A stretch of 64,000 bases of DNA from Bacillota bacterium. Lineage in GTDB: Bacteria > Bacillota > TC1. The first letter of the stretch is position 1. Every line of letters starts with the position of its first letter. This document shows positions 1-10,016 of this stretch, in pieces. Where the stretch lies: positions 90,679 through 154,678 of the forward strand of contig JAGXHY010000008.1 of NCBI GenBank assembly GCA_024635925.1, in the 5' to 3' direction. A program made the position numbers and the translations under genes. The notes below the pieces were generated by a model, which made no database searches, was not told the DNA's origin, and saw nothing but the letters and a program-made list of their open reading frames with translations.

Positions 1-167
1 AAAATGAAAATCCTTGTGAATGTCCTGCAGATTTTCCTATTTGTATTTGTAACAAAGTTCCATTACTAAAAATCATAGGAAATAAACCTATTTTACCTAA
101 TGATGAAGAAATAGATGTCAATTCACGATCAAGGAGTAGCAAATTAAGAATTGCTGAAAAGATTTGA
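1..167 (+). CDS. rsmH: 16S rRNA (cytosine1402-N4)-methyltransferase RsmH, C-terminal end only
   Basis: The window opens inside this gene. The frame running from base 3 to the TGA at 165-167 gives 54 residues with the typical RsmH tail: a Cys-rich stretch (CECP then CIC), a NKVP segment, KPILP, and the closing [13 protein letters not shown]. In the family this SAM-dependent enzyme N4-methylates C1402 of 16S rRNA in the ribosomal P site. Its position directly ahead of ftsL and the PASTA penicillin-binding protein is the standard head of the dcw cluster and supports the call. The catalytic domain lies outside the window and cannot be judged. Confidence 0.9.
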   Translation, partial: NENPCECPADFPICICNKVPLLKIIGNKPILPNDEEIDVNSRSRSSKLRIAEKI

Positions 168-174
168 GGTTATC

Positions 175-543
175 ATGTCAAAAAATAAAGGTAATAACAA
201 TTTAAATTTAGTTTTTATTTTACTAATGGTTACTGTTTTAACTTTAATAACCACTAGAGGTTTGGCTGCAAATTTAAATCAAAAGAATATAGGTCTAAAT
301 AAAGAAGTAAGTGAATTAGTAAGTACTAATCAATGGATTAAGTATCAAATAAGTGATAAGATCTCACTTGATAAGATAGTAGTTTATGCAAAAACTAAAT
401 TAAATATGGTAGATATCACTAATAAGGATATTCGTTATATCTCAGTAGATTTAAATTATGTTAATGAGATAAAACAAATAGAAGTTAAAAAAAACTGGTT
501 AGAAAAACTTCAAGTAAATGTAAGGAATATTTTCGATGAATAA
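175..543 (+). CDS. ftsL: FtsL-type cell division protein (septum formation initiator family)
   Basis: A 122-residue bitopic membrane protein: short basic/Asn-rich cytoplasmic N-terminus, one hydrophobic segment at about residues 11-31, then an extracytoplasmic part predicted to form a short coiled coil. FtsL proteins have almost no sequence conservation; the call rests on size, topology and position between rsmH and the division PBP. I chose the ATG at 175, preceded by GAGGT at 166-170, over a TTG eight codons upstream that would overlap rsmH. The gene overlaps the next one by 8 bases, suggesting translational coupling. In the family FtsL joins DivIB and DivIC in the divisome and helps activate septal peptidoglycan synthesis. 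Confidence 0.8.
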   Translation: MSKNKGNNNLNLVFILLMVTVLTLITTRGLAANLNQKNIGLNKEVSELVSTNQWIKYQISDKISLDKIVVYAKTKLNMVDITNKDIRYISVDLNYVNEIKQIEVKKNWLEKLQVNVRNIFDE

Positions 544-2692
544 CAAAAATTTGAAAAATAAAAATATTAGGAATAAAATTAAAAAAAAACCTAGAGGTAA
601 AACTGAAAACCGAAGAATTAAATTTTTTCTTGGGATTTCAGGTTTAATTTTTTTCATTATAATATTGCGTTTATTTCAAATACAAGTAGTATTAGGAAAT
701 GCTCTTAGAGAAGAAAGTTTTTCTATGAGAAGAGATGAATCAGAAATAACTGCAGAACGTGGAAGTGTTTTGGACACTAATGGCATAGAGTTAGCGGTTG
801 ATGCATCAGTTTATTCACTCTGGATTGATCCTAGTTATTTGCGTCAAAACCTACCTTATAAGAATATAGAAAAAGAAGAAGCAGCAATATTAATAGGTAA
901 GGCAATAGATTTACAAACAGATTTTGTTTTAAGAAAAGTTGAATTAAATAGTGGATTTGTTTGGTTAAAAAAAGAAGTATCATTTGAAGAGGTTGAAAGA
1001 ATAAAAAAATTAGAAATCACAGGTCTATATTTCCAAGAGGAAGGTTCAAGATATTATCCTGATCATGCCGTTGGTGGAAACTTAATTGGTTTTGTTAATA
1101 AAACGGGAGTTGGAGTTGCTGGTCTAGAAGCAACTTACAATGAAATTCTACAAGGACAAAATGGACTTATAAAAGGAGAAAAAGATGGTCAAAATAATTA
1201 TATTCCTGATACACTTAAAACTATCAAAGCTTCAATTCCAGGTAATACCATTGTTTTAACTATTGATCAAAAAGCACAATATATTGCTGAAAGAGAAATC
1301 GCAAGAATTAAAAAAGATCTTAATCCAATTTCTACTTCAATTATAGTAATGGAAACTAAAACTGGCGCAATTGTTGCTTCTGCTAATTCTAATAATTATG
1401 ATTCTAATGAATATAGAAATTTAGATATAAATCTCTATAGAACATTAGAATATCAAGATATTTATGAGCCAGGATCTACCATGAAAGTTATTACAACGGC
1501 GGCTGCCATTAACGAAGGAATAGTAAATGAGAATTCAGTTTTCTATGATAATACAGGAACAAGAAAAGTTGGGGGTCACACAATTAAATGTTGGCTTTAT
1601 CCAAGTTATCATGGGAAACAAACATTAACTGAAGGATTGGCAAACTCATGTAATCCAGTTTTAGTAGATGTTGCAATGTTATTGAAAAAGAAAAATCCTG
1701 ATCTTTGGTATGATTATTTAAAGAAATTTGGATTTGGAAGTAAAACTGAAATTGACTTTAGTGGAGAAGCTAAAGGTATTCTGCCAGCTGGTAATGGTGA
1801 TATCTATCAAGCGACGTCTGCTATTGGTCAAGGAATAGCTGTCACTCCGATTCAAATGATTTCTGCTATTTCTGCTGTAGCAAATGATGGTCAAAAGATG
1901 AAACCCTTTCTTGTAAAAGAAATTAGAGATATAAATGGAAAAACATTAAAATCTTTTGTACCAACTATAGAAAGTCAAGTAGTCTCAAGAGATTCAGCTG
2001 AAGCTGTACAAAGAATGATGAAAGCAGTTGTTGATTCTGGGACCGGAAAAAAATTCAAACTTGATAATAATATTCTTTCGATGGGTAAAACCGGAACTGC
2101 ACAAAAAGTAAATGATAAGGGTGTATATGATACTAGTAAGTATGTTTTATCTTATGTAGGCATAGCACCTTATGAAAATCCAAAGTATTCAGTCTTTGTC
2201 ATTATTGATGAACCAATCAAAGGGGGACAGTCTAGTACTACTGTTGCACCTTATTACAAGGCTGTAATGGAGGATATATTAGCATTATATAGTGTTAGTG
2301 ATAGTGTTGGAACGAATGCTACTTATAATAAAATTATTGTACCTGATTTTACAGGTTTATCAATTAATGAAGCTAAGCAAATTAGTCAGAATTTGGGATT
2401 AATTATTGAAATAGAAGGTAATGGGTATGTAGTGAAACAATCAATATTAAAAAACAAACTTATCAATAAAGGTGATGAAATAATAATTACAGCAAAAGAT
2501 ATTAAATTAGATGATGATCAAACTATTATACCAGCATTAACTGGCTTAAGATTGTCAGATGCTTTAAAAATAGCAGAAAATGCAAATGTAAAACTAAAGT
2601 TTTCAGGTAATGGTTTAATAATAGAACAAAATATCAATCCAGGAACTATTGTGTTAAAGGAATCTACTTTAGAAATAAAATTAGGAGGTTAA
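536..2692 (+). CDS. PASTA-domain class B penicillin-binding protein (FtsI/SpoVD family transpeptidase)
   Basis: A 718-residue class B PBP. A very basic N-terminus is followed by a membrane anchor at about 29-50, a PBP dimer domain (about 70-220), and a transpeptidase domain with all three active-site motifs: STMK (314-317), SCN (371-373) and KTG (518-520). Two PASTA repeats close the protein (about 600-655 and 660-718). The enzyme cross-links septal peptidoglycan on the outer membrane face, with FtsW as glycosyltransferase partner. PASTA domains occur in both the sporulation-specific SpoVD and the vegetative division PBPs of Firmicutes. As it is the only PBP in this dcw cluster and no sporulation genes are near, I infer the vegetative division enzyme. 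Confidence 0.93.
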   Translation: MNNKNLKNKNIRNKIKKKPRGKTENRRIKFFLGISGLIFFIIILRLFQIQVVLGNALREESFSMRRDESEITAERGSVLDTNGIELAVDASVYSLWIDPSYLRQNLPYKNIEKEEAAILIGKAIDLQTDFVLRKVELNSGFVWLKKEVSFEEVERIKKLEITGLYFQEEGSRYYPDHAVGGNLIGFVNKTGVGVAGLEATYNEILQGQNGLIKGEKDGQNNYIPDTLKTIKASIPGNTIVLTIDQKAQYIAEREIARIKKDLNPISTSIIVMETKTGAIVASANSNNYDSNEYRNLDINLYRTLEYQDIYEPGSTMKVITTAAAINEGIVNENSVFYDNTGTRKVGGHTIKCWLYPSYHGKQTLTEGLANSCNPVLVDVAMLLKKKNPDLWYDYLKKFGFGSKTEIDFSGEAKGILPAGNGDIYQATSAIGQGIAVTPIQMISAISAVANDGQKMKPFLVKEIRDINGKTLKSFVPTIESQVVSRDSAEAVQRMMKAVVDSGTGKKFKLDNNILSMGKTGTAQKVNDKGVYDTSKYVLSYVGIAPYENPKYSVFVIIDEPIKGGQSSTTVAPYYKAVMEDILALYSVSDSVGTNATYNKIIVPDFTGLSINEAKQISQNLGLIIEIEGNGYVVKQSILKNKLINKGDEIIITAKDIKLDDDQTIIPALTGLRLSDALKIAENANVKLKFSGNGLIIEQNINPGTIVLKESTLEIKLGG

Positions 2693-2693
2693 T

Positions 2694-4157
2694 ATGCAAT
2701 TAGATAAATTACTTAAAAATATTGATTATGTTATTCTAAAAGGTAACAGTAACCTTGATATTACTTCCGTTGAATATGATTCTCGGAAAATTGTAGAAAA
2801 AAGTCTTTTTGTAGCAATTAAAGGCTATGAAACTGACGGACATTTATACATTAGAGATGCAATAGAAAAAGGTGCAGTAGCAATAGTGGTTACAGATGAA
2901 TCAGACATATTAGAAATTGAAAATATTACTATTATTAAAGTGAAAAACACTAGAAAAGCTCTCGGTAAAATTAGTTCGAACTACTTTGGAAATCCTGGGA
3001 AAAAAATTAAAGTTATAGGAATCACTGGTACTAACGGAAAAACATCAATAACCTATTTCTTAAAAAGTATTTTTAACGAGGCAGGATATAAAGTTGGTAT
3101 AATTGGAACTATTGAAAACCAAATAGATAATGTTGTTTATCCATCTTCTGTAACAACTCCAGAATCAAGAGATATACAAGAATTATTATTTAATATGGTT
3201 GAAAAAGGTTGTGAATATTGCTTAATGGAAACATCGAGTCATGCTCTATATCTTGATCGTGTAGATTCTGTTCCTTTTAAAACTGCAATCTTTACAAATC
3301 TAACTCAAGATCATTTAGATTTTCATAAGGATTTAACAGACTATTTAAATGCAAAAAAGATATTATTTACATATATTCAACCAGACGGATATACTATACT
3401 TAATGCGGATGATATTTCTTCAGATGAAATTTCTAAAATTGCAGGAGGCAAAATTTTAACATATTCATTAAATAATATTAGTAATTATAGAGCTAATAAT
3501 ATTAAAATGGATATTCATGGAACAAATTATAATTTAATTTATGACAATTTAAATATAAACATACAATTGAAGATGATTGGTGAATTTAGCATATATAATT
3601 CTTTAGCAGCTATTGCAGCAGCACATGAATTGAATATAAGTTTTAAAAATATTAAAGATGGTATAAAAAAGGTAAGTGTTAATGGACGTTTCCAACTAAT
3701 TGATAGTAAAAAGAATTTTGCTGTTGTAGTGGATTATGCACATACTCCTGATGGATTGTATAATGTTATCTCTACAGCAAAAAAAATAACTAAAGGTAAA
3801 GTGATTTGTGTATTTGGTTGTGGTGGCGATAGAGATAATAAAAAAAGAGCAATTATGGGTAAAGTTGCCGGTGAATTAAGTGATTATTGTATAATTACAT
3901 CTGATAATCCTCGAACGGAAGATCCAGAAAAAATTATTGATATGGTAGAAATTGGTGTTAAAAAAATAAATGCTAGTTACATAAAAATTACAAACAGAAA
4001 AGAAGCGATAGAATATTCAATTAATATCGCTAAAAAAGATGATATAATTATTATTGCTGGCAAAGGACATGAAGATTATCAAATAATAGGTAAAACTAAA
4101 TATCCTTTTAGTGATTATAAAATAGCAAAAAAATTATTAGATGACAAGGAAGCATAG
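2694..4157 (+). CDS. murE: UDP-N-acetylmuramoyl-tripeptide synthetase MurE, meso-diaminopimelate type
   Basis: 487 residues with the Mur ligase plan: an N-terminal UDP-binding domain, a central ATPase with GTNGKTS (112-118), and a C-terminal amino-acid-binding domain. The segment DNPRTEDP (from residue 404) is the DNPR signature that contacts meso-diaminopimelate in DAP-type MurE; lysine-type enzymes carry a different tetrapeptide there. The cell is therefore predicted to make DAP-type peptidoglycan. A ribosome site AGGAGG lies inside the end of the preceding PBP gene, and only one base separates that stop from this ATG. It ligates the third stem-peptide residue in the cytoplasm. Confidence 0.96.
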   Translation: MQLDKLLKNIDYVILKGNSNLDITSVEYDSRKIVEKSLFVAIKGYETDGHLYIRDAIEKGAVAIVVTDESDILEIENITIIKVKNTRKALGKISSNYFGNPGKKIKVIGITGTNGKTSITYFLKSIFNEAGYKVGIIGTIENQIDNVVYPSSVTTPESRDIQELLFNMVEKGCEYCLMETSSHALYLDRVDSVPFKTAIFTNLTQDHLDFHKDLTDYLNAKKILFTYIQPDGYTILNADDISSDEISKIAGGKILTYSLNNISNYRANNIKMDIHGTNYNLIYDNLNINIQLKMIGEFSIYNSLAAIAAAHELNISFKNIKDGIKKVSVNGRFQLIDSKKNFAVVVDYAHTPDGLYNVISTAKKITKGKVICVFGCGGDRDNKKRAIMGKVAGELSDYCIITSDNPRTEDPEKIIDMVEIGVKKINASYIKITNRKEAIEYSINIAKKDDIIIIAGKGHEDYQIIGKTKYPFSDYKIAKKLLDDKEA

Positions 4158-4158
4158 T

Positions 4159-5541
4159 ATGATATGTACTTTATATGAGTTAAAAAATCTTTTTAACATT
4201 GAATTTAACGAAAATGATAAAAATGTAAATATAGAAGGGATCTCAACTGATACTAGAACTTTAAAAAGCAAAAATGTTTTTTTAGCAATTGAGGGAGATA
4301 ATTTCAATGGACATGACTTTATTACTAGAGCAATTGAAATAGGAGCGATAGCAATAATTACATCTAAAGATTTTGATGAAAAGAAATATTTATATACTAA
4401 TTTTATTAAGGTGGATAACACAATAAAAGCTTATGGTGATATCGCTAGATTTTATAGAATGAAGAATAATTTCAAAGTTATCGCTATCACAGGTTCAAGT
4501 GGTAAAACGACAACCAAAGATATGGTTGCTAGTGTACTAAGTAAAAAATATAAAATAGAAAAAACATTTGAAAATAATAATAATGAAATAGGCTTACCTT
4601 ATACAATATTGAATGCTCCTAGTGATTCTGAGATATTAGTTTTAGAATTAGGCATGAGAGCATTAACTGATATTGCTTATCTTACTAAAATTGCTTTACC
4701 AGATATTGGGATTATTACTAATATTGGAATAGCACATATTGGAGAATTAGGTTCTCAGGAGAATATCTTGAGAGCAAAAGGTGAATTATTAGAAAATTTA
4801 CCAAAAGACTCTATTGCAATAGTTAATGGCGAAGATGGATTTACAAATACTTTGAAAAATAAATTTTCTGGTGAAATTAAAGTGTTTGGTTTTAACAATA
4901 ATTCTACTATTAAAGCGATTAACATAAATGAAGAGAAATATAAAACAAAATTAGATATACTAAGAGATGGATTTGTTTATAATATTGATTTAAAATTTAA
5001 AGGAAAACATTTATTATTAGATGCTTTGATAGCTTTAGAGGTTGGCTGTTTATTTAACATAGACATTACAGATTCGGTAAAAGAACTAAATAGGTTATCA
5101 GTATCTCCAGGAAGATTAGAGTTAATAAAAAAATCTAATTATTTAGTTATTAATGACACCTATAATGCCAATCCTGATTCAATGAAAAAGTCAATTGATG
5201 TACTTTTATCATATGAAGGCAATAGGATTGCAGTTTTAGGTGATATGAAAGAATTAGGCAAAAATGAAATAGAATATCATAAAGAAATTGGTAGATATTT
5301 AGTAGGGAAAGACCTAAAGACATTGATAACAGTTGGTGAATTAGGGAAACATATTGGTTTGGAATTAAAGGAAAAAGAAAGTGAAAATAACAATATATTT
5401 ACTTTTAATGATAATCTTAATGCAGGAATAAAATTAAAAGAAATATTAAGTAAAAATGATGTTATTCTAGTAAAAGGTTCTCGTGCTATGAGCATGGAAA
5501 CAATTATTAAAGTTTTAGAGGAAGAAGATGTGATAAGATGA
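4159..5541 (+). CDS. murF: UDP-N-acetylmuramoyl-tripeptide--D-alanyl-D-alanine ligase MurF
   Basis: 460 residues, a Mur ligase with ATP loop GSSGKTTTK (112-120) and the family NDTYNANPDS segment in the central/C-terminal region. It adds the D-Ala-D-Ala dipeptide to complete the UDP-MurNAc-pentapeptide. An in-frame ATG at 4141 would overlap murE by 17 bases. I prefer ATG 4159, which has GGAAG about 7 bases upstream and follows the murE stop by a single base. It overlaps mraY by 4 bases (ATGA), so the run murE-murF-mraY appears translationally coupled. Confidence 0.95.
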   Translation: MICTLYELKNLFNIEFNENDKNVNIEGISTDTRTLKSKNVFLAIEGDNFNGHDFITRAIEIGAIAIITSKDFDEKKYLYTNFIKVDNTIKAYGDIARFYRMKNNFKVIAITGSSGKTTTKDMVASVLSKKYKIEKTFENNNNEIGLPYTILNAPSDSEILVLELGMRALTDIAYLTKIALPDIGIITNIGIAHIGELGSQENILRAKGELLENLPKDSIAIVNGEDGFTNTLKNKFSGEIKVFGFNNNSTIKAININEEKYKTKLDILRDGFVYNIDLKFKGKHLLLDALIALEVGCLFNIDITDSVKELNRLSVSPGRLELIKKSNYLVINDTYNANPDSMKKSIDVLLSYEGNRIAVLGDMKELGKNEIEYHKEIGRYLVGKDLKTLITVGELGKHIGLELKEKESENNNIFTFNDNLNAGIKLKEILSKNDVILVKGSRAMSMETIIKVLEEEDVIR

Positions 5542-6482
5542 TTTTTTTTCAATTAATTATAGTTTTTATATTGACTATATTTACCGGCCAATATATTACT
5601 GAAAAATTAAAAAAATTAAAACTTGAACAAACAATTAGAGATGATGGTCCAAAAACTCATCTTAAAAAACAAGGTACACCTAGTATGGGTGGGCTTATAT
5701 TTTTAATTCCAATTGTAATTGCAAGTATTTATTATCTTCCTGCTTCATTTATACCATTAGTTGCAATTTTAGGTTATGGAGCTATTGGATTTTATGATGA
5801 TTTAGATAAAAGAGTAATTAAAAAAAGTGGGGGTATATCAATCAAGAAAAAGTTGGTTTTAGAAATACTTATAGGTTTATTTGTTGGAATAATAGCTATT
5901 GTATTTCTTAAAGACAGTAATATTGGTTTTACTGCACATATATTCTTTAAGGTACCTTGGTTTTTTTATATTTTATTTACAACATTTTTTATAATAGCAG
6001 TTACTAATGGAACAAATCTTACTGATGGTTTAGATGGTTTGGCAACACTGACTACAATTCCAATATTTATTATATTTATTGGAATTAGTCTGCTACAAAA
6101 TAATATTCTATTAGCACAATTTAACGCACTAATTATTATTTCTTTATTAGGTTTTTTAATTTTTAATAAATATCCAGCTAGAATTTTTATGGGTGATACA
6201 GGATCACTAGCATTAGGAGCTCTTGTAGCTAGCATGTCTATTTTATTAAACATAGAATTGCTATTATTAATTTTTGGATTTATTTATTTGATTGAAAGTA
6301 TATCAGTTTTATTACAAATTGCATATTTTAAAAATACAGGTGGTAAAAGGCTTTTTAAGATGGCACCTATTCATCATCACTTTGAGTTGTCTGGCTGGAG
6401 TGAGAGAAAAGTTGTGCTTATATTTACAATAATAGCTTTAATAACATCAAGTTTTGCATTTGTATTATATGCTTTGTTGTAG
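5538..6482 (+). CDS. mraY: Phospho-N-acetylmuramoyl-pentapeptide-transferase MraY
   Basis: 314 residues, highly hydrophobic with about ten membrane segments. Hallmarks are the DDLDK aspartate pair (87-88), the NLTDGLDGLA motif (Asp163 and Asp166) and the HHH motif (279-281) of the cytoplasmic loop, all required for Mg-dependent transfer of phospho-MurNAc-pentapeptide to undecaprenyl phosphate, giving lipid I. The length is slightly short for the family (320-360) but all motifs are present. It overlaps murF by 4 bases and murD follows after 4 bases. Confidence 0.97.
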   Translation: MIFFQLIIVFILTIFTGQYITEKLKKLKLEQTIRDDGPKTHLKKQGTPSMGGLIFLIPIVIASIYYLPASFIPLVAILGYGAIGFYDDLDKRVIKKSGGISIKKKLVLEILIGLFVGIIAIVFLKDSNIGFTAHIFFKVPWFFYILFTTFFIIAVTNGTNLTDGLDGLATLTTIPIFIIFIGISLLQNNILLAQFNALIIISLLGFLIFNKYPARIFMGDTGSLALGALVASMSILLNIELLLLIFGFIYLIESISVLLQIAYFKNTGGKRLFKMAPIHHHFELSGWSERKVVLIFTIIALITSSFAFVLYALL

Positions 6483-6486
6483 GTGA

Positions 6487-7773
6487 ATGATGGATTATAG
6501 AGGAAAAAGAATTTTAGTATTGGGTAAAGGAAAAACAGGTAAAAGCATATTCGATTTTTTAGTAAAACAGTTCGCAAAGGTAGAGTTAGTTGATGAAGCT
6601 GATGATGGACCTTTCATAAATATTAATCCTACTGATTATAATTTAATTGTTCAATCACCAGGTGTTTCTAGACAGCATCCATTTTTATTGAAATGTGATC
6701 AATTAGGTGTTATTGTTACTAATGAAATAGAAATAGCATTTGGATTTGTTGAAAAACCAATTATTGGTGTTACAGGAACAAACGGAAAAACAACTATAGT
6801 AAATCTTATTGACTATATATTATTAAAATGTGGGGTTATAAGCTCGTTAGTAGGTAACGTAGGTAATCCATTTATTGAATCAGTATTAGCTAAGCAAGAT
6901 GTATTTGTTGTTGAATTATCTAGCTATCAATTAGAAAATATAAATAAATTTAAACCTAAAATTGCTATTATTTCTAATATTAGTCCAGATCATCTTGAAA
7001 GACATAAGACAATGGAAAATTACTTGAAGATAAAATCTAATATTTTTAAAAATATGAATAAGAATGATTATTTAATATTAAATTATGATGATGAAAAAGT
7101 AAGAAAGCTAGTTAGTAAGGATATTCCAACTTTTTTTTATAGTTTACAAAATAAAGTTAGAGGAATTTATTTGAAAAATAATAAATTGATATTAAATATA
7201 GATAAAGAACAAGAATTATTATCAATAGATGAATTGAAAGTAATAGGCAAACATAATATCGAAAATACTATGGCAGGAATTTTAGCAACAGTTTTATTTG
7301 ATTGTAACTTAGAATGTGTTTTACTTGGTGTTAAAGATTTTACCGGTGTGGAGCATAGACTCGAATTTATTAGAGAAGTTGATGGAGTTAAATACTATAA
7401 TGACTCTAAAGCAACTAATCCTGAAGCAGCTATAATTGGAATTAAATCATTTATAGGAAAGAATCTATTTGCAATACTAGGTGGCAGCAAAAAAGAAGTA
7501 AGTTATTATGAATTAGGGAAAACCATAGTTGATAATAATGTTTTTGCCATTTTACAAGGGGACACTAAAGATGAAATTGGAAATGTATTAGAAGAATTTA
7601 AATATACAAGATTTATTAAATTATCAAGTTTAAAAGAAGCTCTTGATTATGCAATTACATTAGCAAAAAAGGGTGATATAGTTTTATTATCTCCAGCTTG
7701 TGCTAGTTTTGATCAATTTTTAAATTTTGAAAAAAGAGGAGAAGCTTTTAAAAAATATGTTAATCAAATTTAA
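6487..7773 (+). CDS. murD: UDP-N-acetylmuramoylalanine--D-glutamate ligase MurD
   Basis: 428 residues: a Rossmann-like N-terminus (LGKGKTGKS), an ATP loop GVTGTNGKTT (94-103), the Mur ligase NISPDHLERH segment, and the C-terminal NDSKATNPEA motif that marks MurD. It adds D-Glu to UDP-MurNAc-L-Ala. Two ATGs are adjacent (6487 and 6490); a TAGGTG ribosome site just upstream serves either. Its order between mraY and ftsW is the usual dcw order. Confidence 0.96.
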   Translation: MMDYRGKRILVLGKGKTGKSIFDFLVKQFAKVELVDEADDGPFININPTDYNLIVQSPGVSRQHPFLLKCDQLGVIVTNEIEIAFGFVEKPIIGVTGTNGKTTIVNLIDYILLKCGVISSLVGNVGNPFIESVLAKQDVFVVELSSYQLENINKFKPKIAIISNISPDHLERHKTMENYLKIKSNIFKNMNKNDYLILNYDDEKVRKLVSKDIPTFFYSLQNKVRGIYLKNNKLILNIDKEQELLSIDELKVIGKHNIENTMAGILATVLFDCNLECVLLGVKDFTGVEHRLEFIREVDGVKYYNDSKATNPEAAIIGIKSFIGKNLFAILGGSKKEVSYYELGKTIVDNNVFAILQGDTKDEIGNVLEEFKYTRFIKLSSLKEALDYAITLAKKGDIVLLSPACASFDQFLNFEKRGEAFKKYVNQI

Positions 7774-8914
7774 AAAGAAAAAAGAAAAAAATAACAGTGG
7801 TAAAGAGAATGTGAAAAATAAAATTGGGGTTACAATGCCCAATAATATACTATTATTAATTGTAGTTGGTATATTATTAGTAATTGGTTCATATATGGTG
7901 TTTAGTGCATCCTATGTTGGAGTAGATAATAGTCCACCTTGGTATTATTTAGTTAGACATATATCTTTTATGTTAGCAGGTATATTAACTGGCATATTTT
8001 TTTATAATTTTGCTAGATTAAAGAATAAAGGATTATTAATTTATTTATTCTTTCTATTATCATTTGTAACACTTTTCATAGCATATTTATTCGGGAACAC
8101 TGGTGGAGGTTCTAGAAGATGGATAAGCTTAGGATTTATAAATATACAACCCTCAGAATTACTAAAGCCTGCTTTGATATTATTAATTGCATATTTATTA
8201 AATAGAAGTAAGAAACCTCATATTTGGGTTTCATTACTTATAACAGGAATTGTATTTGGAGCAGTTGCTATAGAAAATTTCAGTTCAGCTTTAATTATAA
8301 TTTTACCGGTATTGGTTATGTTAATAGTAAAAGGCATGAAAAAGAAGCATTACTTAGCAATTTTGAGTATGGCTATTATTGGTTTACCATATTTTATTAT
8401 AACTAAAACTTATCGTTTTTTAAGAATGTTGGATTTTATTCCAGTATTACTAAATCCTCTATCAGCTGATTATCAAGCTAAACAAAGTCTATATGCATTA
8501 GCTGATGGAAGCATATTTGGAGTAGGAATTACAAACAGTAAACAAAAATTTTTCCATTTACCTGAGCATCATACAGATTTTATATTTGCAATAGTTGGTG
8601 AAGAACTAGGATTTTTAGGTGCTGTTGCTTTAATATTGTTATTATTTGTATTAAGTTTTATAATAATACAGATAGCATTAGAAACAGAAAACAAATTTAA
8701 CAAACTAGCTATTCTTGGTTTTGGTTCTTTATTTATATTTCAAACCTTATTGAATCTAGCTGTGGTAGTAGCAATGGTACCAGTTACAGGAGTGACATTA
8801 CCATTTATAAGTTATGGTGGCTCATCTCTAGTTTCCTTTTTACTAATTATCGGCTTCATTCTTGGGGCTTCAAGGCCTAGAAAGAGGAAAATTAATGAAT
8901 TCAAAAAAAACTAA
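7757..8914 (+). CDS. ftsW: FtsW/SpoVE-type lipid II glycosyltransferase (SEDS family)
   Basis: About 385 residues with ten predicted membrane helices and the SEDS signatures: GSRRWI after the first helices, the LPEHHTDFIFA loop, and the final ISYGGSS motif. SEDS proteins polymerise lipid II in partnership with a class B PBP, here most likely the PASTA-PBP of this cluster. The start is uncertain. I use ATG 7757, which puts a lysine-rich cytoplasmic segment before helix 1 but has a ribosome site (GGAG) rather far upstream. TTG 7727, GTG 7811 and ATG 7835 are alternatives. It overlaps murD by 17 bases and murG by 20. The usual GSGG ahead of the catalytic loop reads ADGS here. Confidence 0.9.
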   Translation: MLIKFKKKKEKNNSGKENVKNKIGVTMPNNILLLIVVGILLVIGSYMVFSASYVGVDNSPPWYYLVRHISFMLAGILTGIFFYNFARLKNKGLLIYLFFLLSFVTLFIAYLFGNTGGGSRRWISLGFINIQPSELLKPALILLIAYLLNRSKKPHIWVSLLITGIVFGAVAIENFSSALIIILPVLVMLIVKGMKKKHYLAILSMAIIGLPYFIITKTYRFLRMLDFIPVLLNPLSADYQAKQSLYALADGSIFGVGITNSKQKFFHLPEHHTDFIFAIVGEELGFLGAVALILLLFVLSFIIIQIALETENKFNKLAILGFGSLFIFQTLLNLAVVVAMVPVTGVTLPFISYGGSSLVSFLLIIGFILGASRPRKRKINEFKKN

Positions 8915-10016
8915 TATTGTTGTAACGGGAGGTAAAACTGGTGGACATATTTATCCTGCTTTAGCAATATCTGAAATTTTAGAAAATGAATATAACATTA
9001 ATCCATATTATATAGGATCGAAGAACGGTATGGAATCTAAAATTTTGATGAATGAAAAAATACCCTTTTATGGATTAAACTTTGCTCCTTTTGTAGGAAT
9101 ATCATATGAAAGAAAGGTTAAATCTGTTTTTATTAATATAGCTGGATTTTTTTTAAGTTTAATTTTACTTTTTAAAATAAAACCTAAATTAATAATAGGT
9201 ACAGGTGGTTTTGTTTCTGGTCCAGTATTAATGGCGGCATTTGTATTAAGAGTACCTATAATTATTCACGAACAAAATGTTGCACCAGGTTTTACTAACA
9301 AATTATTAGCAAAAATTAGCAAAGAAATTTGGGTAACTTTTAATGAAAGTTCTAAATATTTTCCAAATAATAAAAGAAAAGTATTAACAGGTATGCCTTT
9401 AAGAAAGAGTTTTCAAAAATTAATAAAAAAAGATGCTAAAAAATATTTCGGTATAGAAGAAGGACAGAAAGTCTTATTAATTACTGGTGGAAGTCAAGGT
9501 TCTAAATTAATAAACACCTCTGTTAGAGAGTTATATGTTAAAATTATTAAAGAATTAAATTTGGATATTATTCATATTACTGGTACTAAATTTTATAACG
9601 AAATTATTAGTAGTTTAAATAAAGAAGAACAAGAATTAGTGAAGGATGGTAAATTAATAATTAAAGATTATATAAGTGAGATGGAACAAGCATTAAATGC
9701 TGCAGAGATTACCATTTCAAGAGCTGGAGCTAGTTTTATATGTGAATTAATCGTAACAAAGAGTTATAGTATTTTAATTCCTATAAAAAAATCAGCAAGT
9801 AATCATCAATTAATGAATGCAAAAGCTATCGAAAAATCTGGAATGGGAAAAATAATTGAAGAAGATAATTTAACTTCAAAAATTTTATTTTCTACTTTAG
9901 AGTCCTTAAAGCCTTATGGATTTGAAAATATTATTAGTAATAATGCAGGAATACTATATGGTGAAAATACAAAAGAGATTATTAGAAAGGAAGCAGGTAA
10001 ATATTTGAATGAATAA
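8895..10016 (+). CDS. murG: UDP-N-acetylglucosamine--lipid I GlcNAc transferase MurG
   Basis: 373 residues, a GT-B fold glycosyltransferase. The N-terminal loop reads TGGKTGGHIYPALA (family GGTGGHxxP), followed by the membrane-associating hydrophobic patch, GTGGFVSGP, IHEQNVAPG, and the C-terminal UDP-GlcNAc-binding segments (TGGSQGS, and SRAGAS in place of the usual SRAGA). It converts lipid I to lipid II on the inner membrane face. I chose ATG 8895, with AGAGG seven bases upstream, over an ATG 11 codons earlier inside ftsW. Its end overlaps murC by 8 bases. Confidence 0.95.
   Translation: MNSKKTNIVVTGGKTGGHIYPALAISEILENEYNINPYYIGSKNGMESKILMNEKIPFYGLNFAPFVGISYERKVKSVFINIAGFFLSLILLFKIKPKLIIGTGGFVSGPVLMAAFVLRVPIIIHEQNVAPGFTNKLLAKISKEIWVTFNESSKYFPNNKRKVLTGMPLRKSFQKLIKKDAKKYFGIEEGQKVLLITGGSQGSKLINTSVRELYVKIIKELNLDIIHITGTKFYNEIISSLNKEEQELVKDGKLIIKDYISEMEQALNAAEITISRAGASFICELIVTKSYSILIPIKKSASNHQLMNAKAIEKSGMGKIIEEDNLTSKILFSTLESLKPYGFENIISNNAGILYGENTKEIIRKEAGKYLNE

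Noticed and set aside
4137..4421. Minus-strand ORF opposite murF
   Set aside because: It lies wholly in the shadow of murF and has no ribosome site or recognisable domain; AT-rich coding strands often leave long antisense frames.
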